Shown piece by piece: positions 20,477 to 30,247 of a stretch of 64,000 bases of DNA. The notes under the pieces are model-generated. The model did no database searches, was not told where the DNA came from, and saw only the letters and a list, made by a program, of their open reading frames with translations. This stretch comes from Burkholderiales bacterium (lineage in GTDB: Bacteria > Pseudomonadota > Gammaproteobacteria > Burkholderiales > SG8-39). Numbering within the stretch: position 1 is the stretch's first letter; every line of letters begins with the position of its first letter. Where the stretch lies: positions 248,001-312,000 of the forward strand of contig JAOSJV010000001.1 of NCBI GenBank assembly GCA_027493935.1, read 5' to 3'. A program made the position numbers and the translations under genes.

Positions 20477-22142
20477 ATGAGCGCGATCAAGGAGGTGCTG
20501 CTTCCCGACATCGGCGACTTCGAGGACGTCGATGTCATCGAGATCCTGGTGAAGCCGGGCGACGCGGTGGCGAAGGAGCAGTCGCTGATCACCCTGGAAT
20601 CGGACAAGGCGACCATGGAGATCCCGTCTCCGGACGCCGGCGTGGTGCGGGAGATCCGCGTCAAGGTCGGCGACAAAGGTCTCCGAAGGCGCGCCGATCG
20701 TCGTGCTCGAGGCGGGCGATGCGGCGGCGCAGCGCGTGGCCGCGCCGCAGGCCGCCCGGGCGGCCGAGCAGGCGCCCGCGACGCAGCCTATTGCCGCGGC
20801 CAAGCCCCCCGCCGCGCCTGCCGCCCCCGCCAAGGGCGGCATGCGCGAGGTGCGCGTGCCGGACATCGGCGACTTCGAGGGTGTCGACGTCATCGAGCTC
20901 CTGGTCAAGCCGGGCGATCGGATCGAGCCGGAGGCCGGCATCGTCACGCTCGAGTCGGACAAGGCGACGATGGACGTGCCCTCGCCCGCGGCCGGTGTCG
21001 TGCGCGAGCTCAAGGTGAAGGTCGGCGACAAGGTCGCGGAGGGCGCCCTGCTGCTGCTCCTCGAGGAGGACGCCGGCGCGCCGGCCGCGGCCGCACCGCC
21101 GCCGACCGAACGCGCCGGACGCAAGCCGGCCGAACGGCCCGAACCGCCGGTCGAGGCGGTGCTCGAGGCGCTCTCGCACGCGCGCCCGGTGAGCGTGCCG
21201 GTGCCGGGCAGCGCTGCGCCGGAGGGCGGCGCCTACAAGCCGCACGCGAGCCCCTCGGTGCGCAAGTTCGCGCGCGAGCTGGGCGTCGATCTCGCGCGGG
21301 TCCAGGGCAGCGGACCGAAAGGGCGCATCCTGCAGGGCGACGTCCAGGCGTTCGTGAAGGGCGTGATGGCGCAGGCGCCGGCGGCGCCCGCGGCCGGCGC
21401 GGCGATGCCGTTCGCGCTGCCCGAGTGGCCGAAAGTCGACTTCGCGAAGTTCGGGCCGGTCGAGACGCGCCCGCTCTCGCGCATCAAGCGGATCTCGGGC
21501 GCCAACCTGCACCGCAACTGGGTCTCGATTCCGCACGTCACCCAGTTCGACGAGGCCGACATCACCGACCTCGAGGCGTTTCGCAAGGGCGCCTCGGGCG
21601 AGAGCGAGAAGCAGGGGTTCAAGCTGACGTTGCTCGCGTTCCTGCTCAAGGCCTGCGTGACCGCCCTGCGCCAGCACCCGGAGTTCAACGCCTCGCTCGA
21701 CGGCGAGAACCTCGTCGTCAAGAAGTACTACCACGTCGGGGTCGCGGTCGACACGCCCGACGGGCTCGTGGTGCCGGTGATCCGCGACGTCGACCGCAAG
21801 GGAGTATTCGATCTCGCGCGCGAGCTCGGCGAGACCTCGCAGCTCGCACGCGCGAAGAAGCTCAAGCCCGGCGACATGCAGGGCGGCAGCTTCTCGATCT
21901 CGAGCCTCGGCGGCATCGGCGGCACCGCGTTCACGCCGATCATCAACGCGCCGGAGGTCGCCATCCTCGGGGTTTCGCGCTCGACCATGCGGCCGGTGTT
22001 CAAGGACGGCCAGTTCGTGCCGCGGCTGATGCTGCCGCTGTCGCTCTCCTACGACCACCGGGTGATCGACGGCGCGGCGGCGGCGCGCTTCACGAGCTAC
22101 CTGGCGTCGGTGCTGTCCGACATCCGCAGGTCGCTGCTATGA
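20477..22142 (+). CDS. aceF: Dihydrolipoamide acetyltransferase (E2 of PDH), two lipoyl domains, one frameshift
   Basis: Begins [29 protein letters not shown], lipoyl domain 1 with [15 protein letters not shown]. At about 20680 an extra A in GACAAAGG shifts the frame; restoring it gives [22 protein letters not shown] Pro/Ala linker, lipoyl domain 2 ([14 protein letters not shown]), a peripheral subunit-binding domain ([33 protein letters not shown]) and the catalytic domain with [17 protein letters not shown] follow. Total about 555 residues. E2 transfers the acetyl group to CoA and forms the PDH core. Confidence 0.95.
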
Positions 22143-22143
22143 G

Positions 22144-22173
22144 GTGAGCGCGTGAAGACGTGAGCGCGTGAAG
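22144..22173. repeat. Short tandem repeat between aceF and lpdA
   Basis: GTGAGCGCGTGAAG occurs twice 16 bp apart, itself made of 8-nt steps (GTGAGCGC, GTGAAGAC, GTGAGCGC, GTGAAGGC). Further on, ACGGATTCAC also appears twice. The repeat lies within the operon, in the 115-bp gap before lpdA. Confidence 0.7.
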
Positions 22174-22257
22174 GCGCGGACCGCGCGAGCACGCTTCCGA
22201 CCTCACGCGCCCCGCCGTTCACGGATTCACGACTCCTAGACTCCACGGATTCACCTC

Positions 22258-24021
22258 ATGGCCAACATCACGCAAGTTCGCGTCCCCGACATCGGCGACT
22301 TCAAGGACGTCGCCGTCATCGAGGTCCTGGTGAAGCCGGGCGACCGCGTCGAGGCGGAGACGGGCCTCGTCACGCTCGAGTCGGACAAGGCGACCATGGA
22401 CATCCCGTCGCCGGGGGCCGGGGTGGTGCGCGAAGTCAAGCTGAAGGTCGGCGACAAGGTCTCCGAAGGCAGCGTGATCCTGTCGCTCGAGGGTGCCGAC
22501 GAGAAGGCCGCGGCGGCAACCCCACCGCCACCGTCCTCCGACCAGGGCGACGGCAAGCGAGGGGGCCGAGAGACCGCGAACCCGCGGCCGGCGGCCGCCG
22601 ACACCGGTGCCGCCGATCTGCAATGCGACGTCGTCGTGCTCGGCTCCGGCCCGGGGGCTATTCGGCGGCCTTCCGCGCCGCTGACCTGGGGCTCGCGACC
22701 GTGCTCGTCGAGCGCTACGCGACGCTCGGCGGCGTGTGCCTGAACGTGGGCTGCATTCCGTCCAAGGCGCTGCTGCACGTCGCTGCGGTCGCCGACGAGG
22801 CGCGCGGCCTCGCCGCGCACGGCATCGCCTTCGGCGAGCCCAGGGTCGACCTGGAGAAGCTGCGCGCCTGGCGCACGAAAGTCGTCGGCAAGCTGACCGG
22901 CGGCCTCGCGAGCATGGCGCGGGCGCGCAACGTGACCGTGGTCCAGGGCGCGGGCAGCTTCGCCGGCCCCAACCGCCTCGCGGTCGAGACCGCGAGCGGC
23001 CGCAAGGCGATCGCGTTCAAGCATGCGATCATCGCGGCCGGATCGCAGGCGGCGCGGCTGCCGTTCCTGCCGGAAGATCCGCGCATCGTCGACTCGACGG
23101 GCGCGCTCGAGCTGCCGTTGCTGCCCAAGCGACTGCTCGTGATCGGCGGCGGCATCATCGGGCTCGAGATGGGCACTGTCTATTCGGCGCTCGGGGCGCG
23201 CCTGGACGTCGTGGAGATGCTCGACGGTCTGATGGCCGGCGCCGACCGCGACCTCGTCGCGGTGTGGCAGAAGTTCAACGCCAAGCGCTTCGATCACGTG
23301 ATGCTCGAGACGAAGACCGCCAAGGTCGAGGCGACGGACGCCGGACTGAAGGTCTGGTTCGAGGGCAAGCAGGCGCCCGCCGAACCTCGGATCTACGACA
23401 TGATCCTGGTGTCGGTCGGCCGCGTGCCGAACGGCAAGCGGATCGGCGCCGAGGCGGCCGGCCTCGCCGTGGACGAGCGCGGCTTCATCGCGGTGGACCG
23501 GCAGATGCGCACCAACGTGCCGCACATCTTCGCGATCGGCGACATCGCGGGGCCGCCGATGCTCGCGCACAAGGCGGTGCACGAGGGCCACGTCGCCGCC
23601 GAGGCGGCCGCCGGGCGGAAATCCTTCTTCGACGCGCGCGTGATCCCGTCGGTCGCCTACACCGATCCGGAGATCGCATGGGCCGGCGTCACCGAGGACG
23701 AGGCGAGGAAGCAGGGACTCAAGTTCCGCACCGCCAAGTTTCCCTGGGCGGCTTCCGGCCGCGCGATCGCGAACGGCCGCGACGAGGGTTTCACCAAGCT
23801 CGTCTTCGACGAGCAGACGCACCGGATCATCGGCGGCGCGATCGTCGGCACCGGCGCGGGCGACCTCGTGAGCGAGATCGCTCGCGATCGAGATGGGCGC
23901 CGATGCCGTGGACATCGGCAAGACGATCCATCCGCATCCGACCACGAGCGAGTCCGTCGGCATGGCCGCCGAGCTCTACGAGGGCGTGTGCACCGATCTG
24001 CCGCCGCCACGCAAGCGCTAG
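22258..24021 (+). CDS. lpdA: Dihydrolipoamide dehydrogenase (E3) with N-terminal lipoyl domain, two frameshifts
   Basis: Residues 1-80 are a lipoyl domain ([31 protein letters not shown]), joined by a Pro-rich linker to E3. Near 22657 one G is missing from a G-run in [11 protein letters not shown]; the redox-active pair then follows in [19 protein letters not shown] second indel near 23885 precedes [32 protein letters not shown] with the catalytic His. Joined length is about 587 residues, as for betaproteobacterial E3 proteins with a fused lipoyl domain. It reoxidises dihydrolipoamide with NAD. Ends at TAG 24019-24021. Confidence 0.94.
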
Positions 24022-24080
24022 CGCGCGCGGTTCGCGGGAGGGCGCGCTGCGGCGCGTGGGCGCGGTATGCGTCGCGCGGT

Positions 24081-25142
24081 GTGCTGGCGTGCGTCGCCGC
24101 GTGCGCGGCAGCGCTCGCCGCCGCGGCCGAACCGACGCCCAATCCGGTGCACGAGCCTGACCGCGTGTGGGCGTTCGACGGCTTCGCGCTGCGCCCGCCG
24201 CCGGGCGAGGCGTGGTTCAGCCTGATGAAGTCGCGCGAGCGGGTGGTCTTCGCGAAGCGCGTCTCCGATCCCGCGTACGGATTCGTCGCCGTCGCGTCGA
24301 GCGAACTGCTCGGCGAGACGCCGGCGAGCGCCGATGCGCTGCTCTCGCACATCCGGACGCGCCGGCCGCGGACCCCGGATCCGGACCGTTACGAACTGGT
24401 CGAGCGCGCAGAATCGCTGGAGGACGACGCGCCGCCGTGGTGCGTCCGCTACCGGCTGCGCGCCGAGGACAGCCGCGCGAGCCGCTTCTACCCCCACATC
24501 GTGCGCATCGCGGGCCGCGCTTGCCTGCACCCCGACCGCGCCGGGCTGGTGATCGACGCGAGCTACGCGGAATGGGCGCTCGAGGGCGCCGAGCGCCCCG
24601 CGGCGCACGCGGAAGGCGAGGCGTTTCTCGCCGCGCTGCGCACGACCGGCGCGAGCGCCGTCGTAGCCGATGCCGATGCGCTCGCCTCCGAAGGCGCCGT
24701 CGCGCAGGCGGTCGATCTGCTCACGCCGCTCGCCGCGGGCGGCGACGCACTAGCCGCGTTGCGGCTCGGCGCAGCCTACGAGCGCGGCCGCGGCGTCGCC
24801 GCGGACCCGGCCGCAGCGTCGCGCTGGTACCGGATCGCCGCCGATGCCGGCGAGGTCGACGCGCTGTACAACCTCGGTGCGATCCACGCCCGCGGCGTGG
24901 GCGTCGTGCGCGACGTCGGCGAGGCCGTGCTCTGGTTCCGGCGTGCGGCCGACCAGCGCGACGCGCAGGCGCAGCTGAATCTCGGCCTGCTGTACCTCAC
25001 GGGGGACGGCGTCGCGCCGGATCGGGCCGCCGCCCGCTACTGGCTGGCGCTCGCCAGCGCAAACGGCAACGCGCGCGCGCGCGCGCTCCTCGACGAGCTT
25101 GCCCAGGCGCCGATGCCCGGCAGCGAGCGCGGCGTTCGCTAG
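24081..25142 (+). CDS. Secreted Sel1-repeat protein
   Basis: About 353 residues from a GTG whose first residues form a signal peptide (VLACVAACAAALAAAA-E). The N-terminal ~180 residues are of unknown fold (VWAFDGFALRPPPGEAWFSLMKSRERVVFAKR). Residues about 200-340 hold three to four Sel1-like repeats: LAALRLGAAYERGRGVAADPAAASRWYRIAADAG, ALYNLGAIHARGVGVVRDVGEAVLWFRRAAD, AQLNLGLLYLTGDGVAPDRAAARYW. Sel1 arrays mediate protein contacts. The start is uncertain: an ATG at 24067 lies in another frame, so an indel near the start cannot be excluded. Confidence 0.75.
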   Translation: MLACVAACAAALAAAAEPTPNPVHEPDRVWAFDGFALRPPPGEAWFSLMKSRERVVFAKRVSDPAYGFVAVASSELLGETPASADALLSHIRTRRPRTPDPDRYELVERAESLEDDAPPWCVRYRLRAEDSRASRFYPHIVRIAGRACLHPDRAGLVIDASYAEWALEGAERPAAHAEGEAFLAALRTTGASAVVADADALASEGAVAQAVDLLTPLAAGGDALAALRLGAAYERGRGVAADPAAASRWYRIAADAGEVDALYNLGAIHARGVGVVRDVGEAVLWFRRAADQRDAQAQLNLGLLYLTGDGVAPDRAAARYWLALASANGNARARALLDELAQAPMPGSERGVR

Positions 25143-25145
25143 AAT
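25140..25145 (+). promoter_or_regulatory. Candidate -10 element of rpiA
   Basis: TAGAAT overlaps the stop codon of the preceding Sel1 gene and lies 30 nt before the rpiA ATG. No clear -35 was identified. Confidence 0.3.
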
Positions 25146-25175
25146 CGGGCACCGGTCGTCGGGCGAGGCAGGCGC

Positions 25176-25838
25176 ATGACCCAGGACGAGCTGAAGGCCG
25201 CGGTCGCGCGCGAAGCGATCAGGCACGTCGTCGAGGACGCCGTGGTCGGCGTCGGCACCGGCTCGACCGCGGACCTCTTCATCGACGAACTGGCGAAGAT
25301 CAAGGGCCGGATCGCCGGCGCGGTGGCGAGCTCGGAGAAGACCGCCGCGCGGCTGAAGGGTCACGGCATCGCGCTCCACGACCTGAATGCCGTGGGCGAC
25401 CTGCCGGTCTACGTCGACGGGGCGGACGAGGTGACCGAGCACCTGGCGATGATCAAGGGTGGGGGCGGCGCGCTCACGCGCGAGAAGATCGTGGCCGCCG
25501 TCGCGCGCACGTTCGTCTGCATCGCCGACGCGTCGAAGCTCGTGCCGGCGCTCGGCCGGTTCCCGCTGCCGGTCGAGGTGATTCCGCTCGCGCGCTCCCA
25601 CGTCGCGCGCGAGCTCGTCAAGCTCGGCGGGCAGCCGCGGCTGCGCGAAGGCTTCGTCACCGACAACGGCAACGTCATCCTGGACGTCTCCGGCCTCGAG
25701 ATCCCGGATCCGGTCGAGCTCGAGGCGCGCATCAACAACATCGTCGGTGTGGTCAGCAACGGGCTTTTCGCGATGCGCCCGGCCGACGTCTTGCTGCTCG
25801 GCACCGCGCAGGGCGTGCGCACCCTGGCGCGGGCCTGA
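25176..25838 (+). CDS. rpiA: Ribose-5-phosphate isomerase A
   Basis: 220 residues, full length. Family blocks: [16 protein letters not shown] (phosphate loop), [44 protein letters not shown] (catalytic Asp/Lys region), [23 protein letters not shown] and [15 protein letters not shown]. Interconverts ribose-5-P and ribulose-5-P; besides the pentose phosphate pathway it feeds ribulose-5-P to phosphoribulokinase encoded in this window. Followed by phoU, a common betaproteobacterial neighbour. Confidence 0.97.
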   Translation: MTQDELKAAVAREAIRHVVEDAVVGVGTGSTADLFIDELAKIKGRIAGAVASSEKTAARLKGHGIALHDLNAVGDLPVYVDGADEVTEHLAMIKGGGGALTREKIVAAVARTFVCIADASKLVPALGRFPLPVEVIPLARSHVARELVKLGGQPRLREGFVTDNGNVILDVSGLEIPDPVELEARINNIVGVVSNGLFAMRPADVLLLGTAQGVRTLARA

Positions 25839-25944
25839 CCGGATCAGCGCCGGCGCGGCGCAGCGGTGGCCGCGGGCCTGTGACGCGGCCTCCGCAATGC
25901 TATGCTAGCCAGGATTCCCGACGCACCGCACCGACGCACCGCAG

Positions 25945-26646
25945 ATGGCCGAGCACCACACTTCGAAGCAGTTCGACGCCGAGCTCGAGGCGGTGCGCAC
26001 GCGCGTGCTGCAGATGGGCGGGCTGGTCGAGCAGCAGATCGTGCGCGCCGTGGACGGGCTCGCCTCCGGGGACCTGCCGGCGATCGAGCGGGTGATCGCC
26101 GACGACCACCGGGTCAACACGGCCGAGGTGCAGCTCGACGAGGACTGCAGCCACATCATCGCGCGCCGGCAGCCGGCGGCGAGCGACCTGCGCCTGCTGA
26201 TCGCGGTCATCAAGACGATCACCGACCTCGAGCGCATCGGCGACGAGGCGGAGAAGATCGCGCGCATGGCGAAGCTGATCCACACCGCCGAGCGCATGCA
26301 CATGCCGCGCGTCGAGGTCAAGAACGCCGCGACGCTGACCCTTGCGATGCTGCGCAAGGCGCTCGACTCGTTCGCCCGGCTCGACGCGAAGGCGGCGCTC
26401 GACGTGGTGCGCCAGGACGAGGCGGTCGACGCCGAGTTCCGCGGCATCCTGCGCCAACTGATCACTTTCATGATGGAAGATCCGCGCACGATCAGCCGGT
26501 GCCTCGAGGTGCTGTTCGTGGCGAAGGCGCTCGAGCGGATCGGCGACCACGCGAAGAACATGGCCGAGTACGTGATCTACATGGTCGAGGGCCGCGACGT
26601 GCGGCATCTGAGCGACGCGGAGATCGCGGAGGCGACCGGACGGTGA
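25945..26646 (+). CDS. phoU: Phosphate signalling protein PhoU
   Basis: 233 residues of all-helical PhoU with its two three-helix bundles, each bearing a metal-binding signature: [18 protein letters not shown] and [20 protein letters not shown]. PhoU links the Pst phosphate transporter to the PhoR/PhoB two-component system as a negative regulator. No pst or pho genes are adjacent, so control of this copy is separate. A 12-bp-stem hairpin follows the stop. Confidence 0.95.
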   Translation: MAEHHTSKQFDAELEAVRTRVLQMGGLVEQQIVRAVDGLASGDLPAIERVIADDHRVNTAEVQLDEDCSHIIARRQPAASDLRLLIAVIKTITDLERIGDEAEKIARMAKLIHTAERMHMPRVEVKNAATLTLAMLRKALDSFARLDAKAALDVVRQDEAVDAEFRGILRQLITFMMEDPRTISRCLEVLFVAKALERIGDHAKNMAEYVIYMVEGRDVRHLSDAEIAEATGR

Positions 26647-26656
26647 GCCGAGGGAC

Positions 26657-26691
26657 GTCGGCGACGCCTCGAGTGCGGGGGCGTCGCCGAC
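26657..26691 (+). terminator. Hairpin downstream of phoU
   Basis: Perfect 12-bp stem GTCGGCGACGCC / GGCGTCGCCGAC with an 11-nt loop, beginning 10 bp after the phoU stop. There is no T-tract after it, so it may act as a Rho-dependent pause/3'-end stabiliser rather than an intrinsic terminator. Confidence 0.5.
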
Positions 26692-26706
26692 GGAGCCTCC
26701 GCCGCG

Positions 26707-26785
26707 GTCATCCCCGCGCAAGCCGCTGGGATCCAGGAAGCGGTTGATCGCGTGCGCGCTCGATGCGCGCTTTCGCGGGAATGCC
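26707..26785. repeat. GTCATCCCCGCG-type palindromic repeat copy
   Basis: Starts GTCATCCCCGCG, has the core GGATCCAGGAAGCGGTTGAT and ends GCGCGCTTTCGCGGGAATG, the same design as 12883-12960. It lies in the gap between convergent phoU and yggX. Confidence 0.65.
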
Positions 26786-26807
26786 GACCTTCTCTCGCGC
26801 CGCTTCC

Positions 26808-27081
26808 CTAGGCCTTTGGCGGAACGTATCCCGCCGGGCGGTCGACGTTGCCGCCGAAGAAGTACTGCTCGGTCTGCTCCAGCAGGTACTTGCGCGCCGT
26901 GGGGTCGGCCAGATTGAGGCGGTTCTCGTTGATCAGCATCGTCTGATGCCTGATCCACTGCTGCCATGCCTCCTTCGAGACGTTCTCCCCAGATGCGCTT
27001 GCCGAGCTCGCCCGGCACCGGCGGCAGGTCGAGCCCTTCGGCCGCGCGCCCGAGCTTGATGCAATTCACCATTCGCGTCAT
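26808..27081 (-). CDS. yggX: Fe(2+)-trafficking / oxidative damage protection protein, one frameshift
   Basis: Starts [31 protein letters not shown]; the first 8 residues hold the conserved NCIKL cysteine. One extra G in TGGGGAG near 26990 shifts the frame; after removal it continues [15 protein letters not shown] ... [20 protein letters not shown] and stops at 26808. About 90 residues, as in YggX. The protein protects labile iron-sulfur clusters and limits iron-driven damage. Confidence 0.9.
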
Positions 27082-27154
27082 GTTTTCCCTGTTCCGCCCC
27101 GGGGACTGCCAACGGCTATTCTAGCCTCGCACGCCGCGATGGTTGCCGCGCCGC

Positions 27155-28474
27155 TCAGCGCAGCGTCTTGACCAGCACCTTCGAGCGGCGCTGCCAGTTG
27201 TAGAGGCCGCGCTTCTCCCTCGGCAGCGCGCCGACGCCGTCGACGGCGAAGCCGCGCTCGATGAACCAGTGCGCGGCGCGCGTGGTGAGCACGAACAGCT
27301 TCTGCATGCCCAGTGCGCGGGCGCGCACCTCCAGCGCCTCGAGCAGCTTCTCGCCGTAGCCGCGCCCGCGGTACTCCGGCCGCACGGCGAGCGCCGCGAG
27401 TTCCACGCTCTTCGCGCGCGCGAACGGGTAGAGCGCGGCGCAGCCGAGGATCATCTGGTCGTGCTCGATCACGAAGAATCGGCCGATCTCCTGCTCGAGC
27501 CGCTCGCGGCCGCGCCGCACGAGCGTGCCCTCGAGCTCGAGCGGCTCGATCAGCTGCAGGATGCCGCCGACATCCTCGATCGTCGCCGGCCGCAGCCGCT
27601 CGAGCTTGTCCTCGGTCAGCATCGTTCCCGAGCCTGCGTGGGTGAAGAGCTCGATCAGCAGCGCGCCGTCCTCGCCGCGGCTCACGACGTGGGCGCGCGC
27701 GACGCCCTCGCGCACCGCGCGCGCGGCGCGGGCAAGGCAGCGGCGCGTCTCGTCGGACAGGTGCTTGCCGCGGCCGAGCAGCCGCTCGGCCTCCTGCGCG
27801 GTGAGCTCGGGCAGCATGCGCTCGTCGCGGTCGACGACCGGCGCATCGGAGAGGAAGACGAGCTTGTCGGCCCTGAGCGCGACTGCGGCGGCGAGCGCGA
27901 CGTCCTCCATCGCCAGGTTGAACACCTCGCCGGTCGGCGAGTAGCCGAGGTTCGAGAGCAGCACGATGCGGCCGTGATCGAGCGCCTCGACGATCGCCCC
28001 CGCGTCGACGCGCCGGACCTGGCCGGTGTACTGGAAGTCGACGCCGTCCACGACGCCGATCGGCTGCGCGATCACGTAGTTGCCGGCCGCGAGCCGGATC
28101 GCCGCGCCCGCCATCGGCGAGTTCGGCAGCCCTTGCGAGAATTGCGCCTCGATCTCGACGCGCAGGACGCCCACCGCCTCCTTGACGCACTCGAGCGCAA
28201 CGGCGTCGGTGATGCGCATGTCCTGGCTGTAGCGCGGCGCGAGGCGCCGGCGCTTGAGCTGGCTATCGATCTGCGGGCGCGAGCCGTGCACCAGCACGAG
28301 CCGGATGCCGGCGCTGTGCAGCAGGTTGAGATCGTGCGCCAGTCCGACGAAGCGTCCGTCGGCGAGCACCTCGCCGCCGAACGCGACGACGAAGGTGCGG
28401 CCGCGGAAGGCGTGGAAGTACGGCGCGACCGAGCGAAACCAGCTCACGAAACGCTTGTCCGACTCGAGCGGCAT
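27155..28474 (-). CDS. argA: N-acetylglutamate synthase (amino-acid acetyltransferase)
   Basis: 439 residues from MPLESDKRFVSWFRSVAPYFHAF; an earlier in-frame ATG 13 codons upstream is less likely by comparison with homologues. The N-terminal amino-acid-kinase domain (about 10-290: VVAFGGEVLADG, LVLVHGSRPQID, VLLSNLGYSPTGEVFNLAMEDVA) lacks kinase function and carries the arginine site; the C-terminal GNAT domain (about 290-435) has the acetyl-CoA loop VRPEYRGRGYGEKLL. It catalyses the first step of arginine synthesis and is normally inhibited by arginine. Intact. Confidence 0.95.
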   Translation of the reverse strand: MPLESDKRFVSWFRSVAPYFHAFRGRTFVVAFGGEVLADGRFVGLAHDLNLLHSAGIRLVLVHGSRPQIDSQLKRRRLAPRYSQDMRITDAVALECVKEAVGVLRVEIEAQFSQGLPNSPMAGAAIRLAAGNYVIAQPIGVVDGVDFQYTGQVRRVDAGAIVEALDHGRIVLLSNLGYSPTGEVFNLAMEDVALAAAVALRADKLVFLSDAPVVDRDERMLPELTAQEAERLLGRGKHLSDETRRCLARAARAVREGVARAHVVSRGEDGALLIELFTHAGSGTMLTEDKLERLRPATIEDVGGILQLIEPLELEGTLVRRGRERLEQEIGRFFVIEHDQMILGCAALYPFARAKSVELAALAVRPEYRGRGYGEKLLEALEVRARALGMQKLFVLTTRAAHWFIERGFAVDGVGALPREKRGLYNWQRRSKVLVKTLR

Positions 28475-28638
28475 GACGGCAGACCGGGTGTGATTGGCGC
28501 GCGGCGCGGGCAAAGCGCGGATTCTACGGCACTTTCCCGGGCGCTTCGCGCCGGCGGGGCGTCTGCCACGTCAACGCCGGAGGCGCCCGGCGCGTTCACC
28601 AGCCGTGATCTAGACTAGACTGCAACCGGGGGCGAACG

Positions 28639-29230
28639 ATGCAGACGCGAATGGCGGTCCGGCTCCGGAAACTGGCCGCGGCGCTCGGCGCCGCAGCGGT
28701 GCTCGCGCCCGCGCACGCGGCCGACGCCACGGCTGATGACTGGAGCACCTTCAGCCGCTTTCTCTCGATTCTCCAGGTCGTCATGCAGGCCGCGGCCAAG
28801 GAGGATGCGACCGAGACGCAGCGCGCCATGGAGGACATCCTCGCCGGCCGCAATGCCGAGGCGAACGATCTCGCGCAAGAGCTCTTCTCGGAGGTGCCGC
28901 CGGCCGAGCGGGGACAAGATGATCTCGATCGGCCGGACGCTGCTCGAGCTGCAGCAGAAGCAGGCGCGCGCCGAACGTCGCGCTCTGGGCGACGCCCCGG
29001 CGATCCGCGCGCGCAAGGATCTCGCCGACATGGGCCTCACCTACCACGACAAGCAGCAATTCCTCGACGCGGTCCGGCGCGGCGACCTGATCGCCGTGCG
29101 CCTGTTCCTGACCGGGCGCGGCGTCGACCCGAACGCGGCCGACGTCTGGGGCACGAGCGCGCTCGATCTGGCGAAGCGCAACGGCAATCCGGAGCTGGTC
29201 GCGCTGCTCGAAGGCGCAACGAGGAAATGA
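28639..29230 (+). CDS. Secreted ankyrin-repeat protein, one frameshift
   Basis: The start frame gives a signal peptide (MQTRMAVRLRKLAAALGAAAVLAPAHA) and a helical region up to LFSEVPPAER. One surplus G in the GGGG at about 28911 then shifts the frame; corrected it reads DKMISIGRTLLELQQKQARAERRALG and ends in one to two ankyrin repeats (KQQFLDAVRRGDLIAVRLFLTGRGVDPNAADVWGTSALDLAKRNGNPELVALLEG). About 196 residues. Probably periplasmic, protein-binding; function unknown. A CAG heptad repeat follows the stop. Confidence 0.8.
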
Positions 29231-29234
29231 CGAA

Positions 29235-29263
29235 CAGCAGTTAGCAGTCGGCAGCTGGCAGCG
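29235..29263. repeat. Degenerate heptad repeat with CAG every 7 nt
   Basis: CAG triplets start at 29238, 29245, 29252 and 29259, exactly 7 nt apart, while the other four positions vary (TTAG, TCGG, CTGG). The flank GGCAGCGGCCGG can also pair imperfectly with CCGGCGGCCACTGCC near 29309-29324, making a large hairpin between the convergent genes. Confidence 0.7.
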
Positions 29264-29333
29264 GCCGGAGTAGAGAGCGCGGCACCGCCCCGATTACTGC
29301 CAACGGTCCGGCGGCCACTGCCGGCTTTCTTCC

Positions 29334-30110
29334 TCAGCAGTCCCCCCACAGCGCCTGCAGCGCCGCGAGCGCGGCGAGCGGCGCGGTCTCGGTGCGCAGG
29401 GTCCGGGGACCGAAGCGCACGGGCACGAATCCGGCGGCGAGGACGAGGGTGCGCTCCTCGAGCGCGAGGCCGCCCTCGGGCCCGATCAGCACGTGGACCG
29501 GCGGCGCGGGCGCGATATCGCGCAGGCGCGCACCGGCCGCCGGCGCGAGCAGCAGCCGCGTCCCCGCGCGCGGCGCATCGGCCATGAACTGCGCGAACGG
29601 CACCGTCCCCGCGAGCTGCGGGATGCGGTTGCGGCCGCACTGCTCGCACGCGGCGATCACTACGTTGCGCCAGTGCGCTTCGCGCCGCTCGAGCCGCTCC
29701 GAGGCGAGGCGCACCACCGAGCGCGCGGTGACGACCGGCCGGATCGACGCGACGCCGAGCTCGGTCGCCTTCTGCAGCACGAGGTCCATCCGGTCGGCGG
29801 CGCAGACGCCCTGGATCAGACGGGTCTCCAGCGGCGACTCACGGTCGACTGCCGTGCGCGTGCGCACCGCGGCGGTGACGCCGCGCTTGCCGACGGCGAC
29901 GAGCGCCGCCGCCGATTCGGTGCCGTCGCCGTTGAAGAGCGTCACCGGATCGCCGCTGCGCAGCCTGAGCGCGATTGCGTGCCGCGCCGCGCGCTCGGTC
30001 AGGGTGACCGTGGCGCCGGGCGCGAGCGGACCGTCGCAGAAGAGCCGGTGGACGCGCTGCGCGGCAGCGGCCGCCTCGGGGGCGCCGCGGGAGGACGGCG
30101 GGGACCACAT
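29334..30110 (-). CDS. rsmE: 16S rRNA (uracil-1498-N3)-methyltransferase
   Basis: 258 residues. N-terminal PUA-like barrel (HRLFCDGPLAPGATVTLTERAARHAIALRLRSGDPVTLFNGDG) and C-terminal SPOUT knot: LIQGVCAADRMDLVLQKATELGVASIRPV, ACEQCGRNRIPQL, and the SAM-binding loop LIGPEGGLALEERTL with FGPRTLRTETAPLAALAALQ. Methylates U1498 of 16S rRNA. Faces the ankyrin gene tail to tail. Confidence 0.94.
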   Translation of the reverse strand: MWSPPSSRGAPEAAAAAQRVHRLFCDGPLAPGATVTLTERAARHAIALRLRSGDPVTLFNGDGTESAAALVAVGKRGVTAAVRTRTAVDRESPLETRLIQGVCAADRMDLVLQKATELGVASIRPVVTARSVVRLASERLERREAHWRNVVIAACEQCGRNRIPQLAGTVPFAQFMADAPRAGTRLLLAPAAGARLRDIAPAPPVHVLIGPEGGLALEERTLVLAAGFVPVRFGPRTLRTETAPLAALAALQALWGDC

Positions 30111-30130
30111 GCTAGAATTCTAGAAGTTAT

Positions 30131-30173
30131 CTCGAGATCGCGGCCGTGCTGCTTCCCGAACCGAGGTCGTGCG
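30131..30173. repeat. Dispersed repeat copy (pairs with 63768-63812)
   Basis: The reverse complement reads CGGTTCGGGAAG-C-AGCACGGCCGCGATC, matching CGGTTCGGGAAG-A-AGCACGGCCGCGATC near the right end of the window. It sits between the starts of the divergent rsmE and thioredoxin-like genes. No palindrome or reading frame explains it. Confidence 0.6.
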
Positions 30174-30247
30174 CTAGATAGGTTCCGGCGTCCCGCCGGC
30201 GTCCGCCGGCCGCTCCACGGAAGTCTTTCCACGAAGCCCTTCTGATC

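Noticed and set aside
20650..20710. Programmed frameshift in aceF
   Set aside because: A single surplus A in GACAAAGG explains the break; many unrelated genes in the window show the same type of error, and no slippery site with a pseudoknot is visible.
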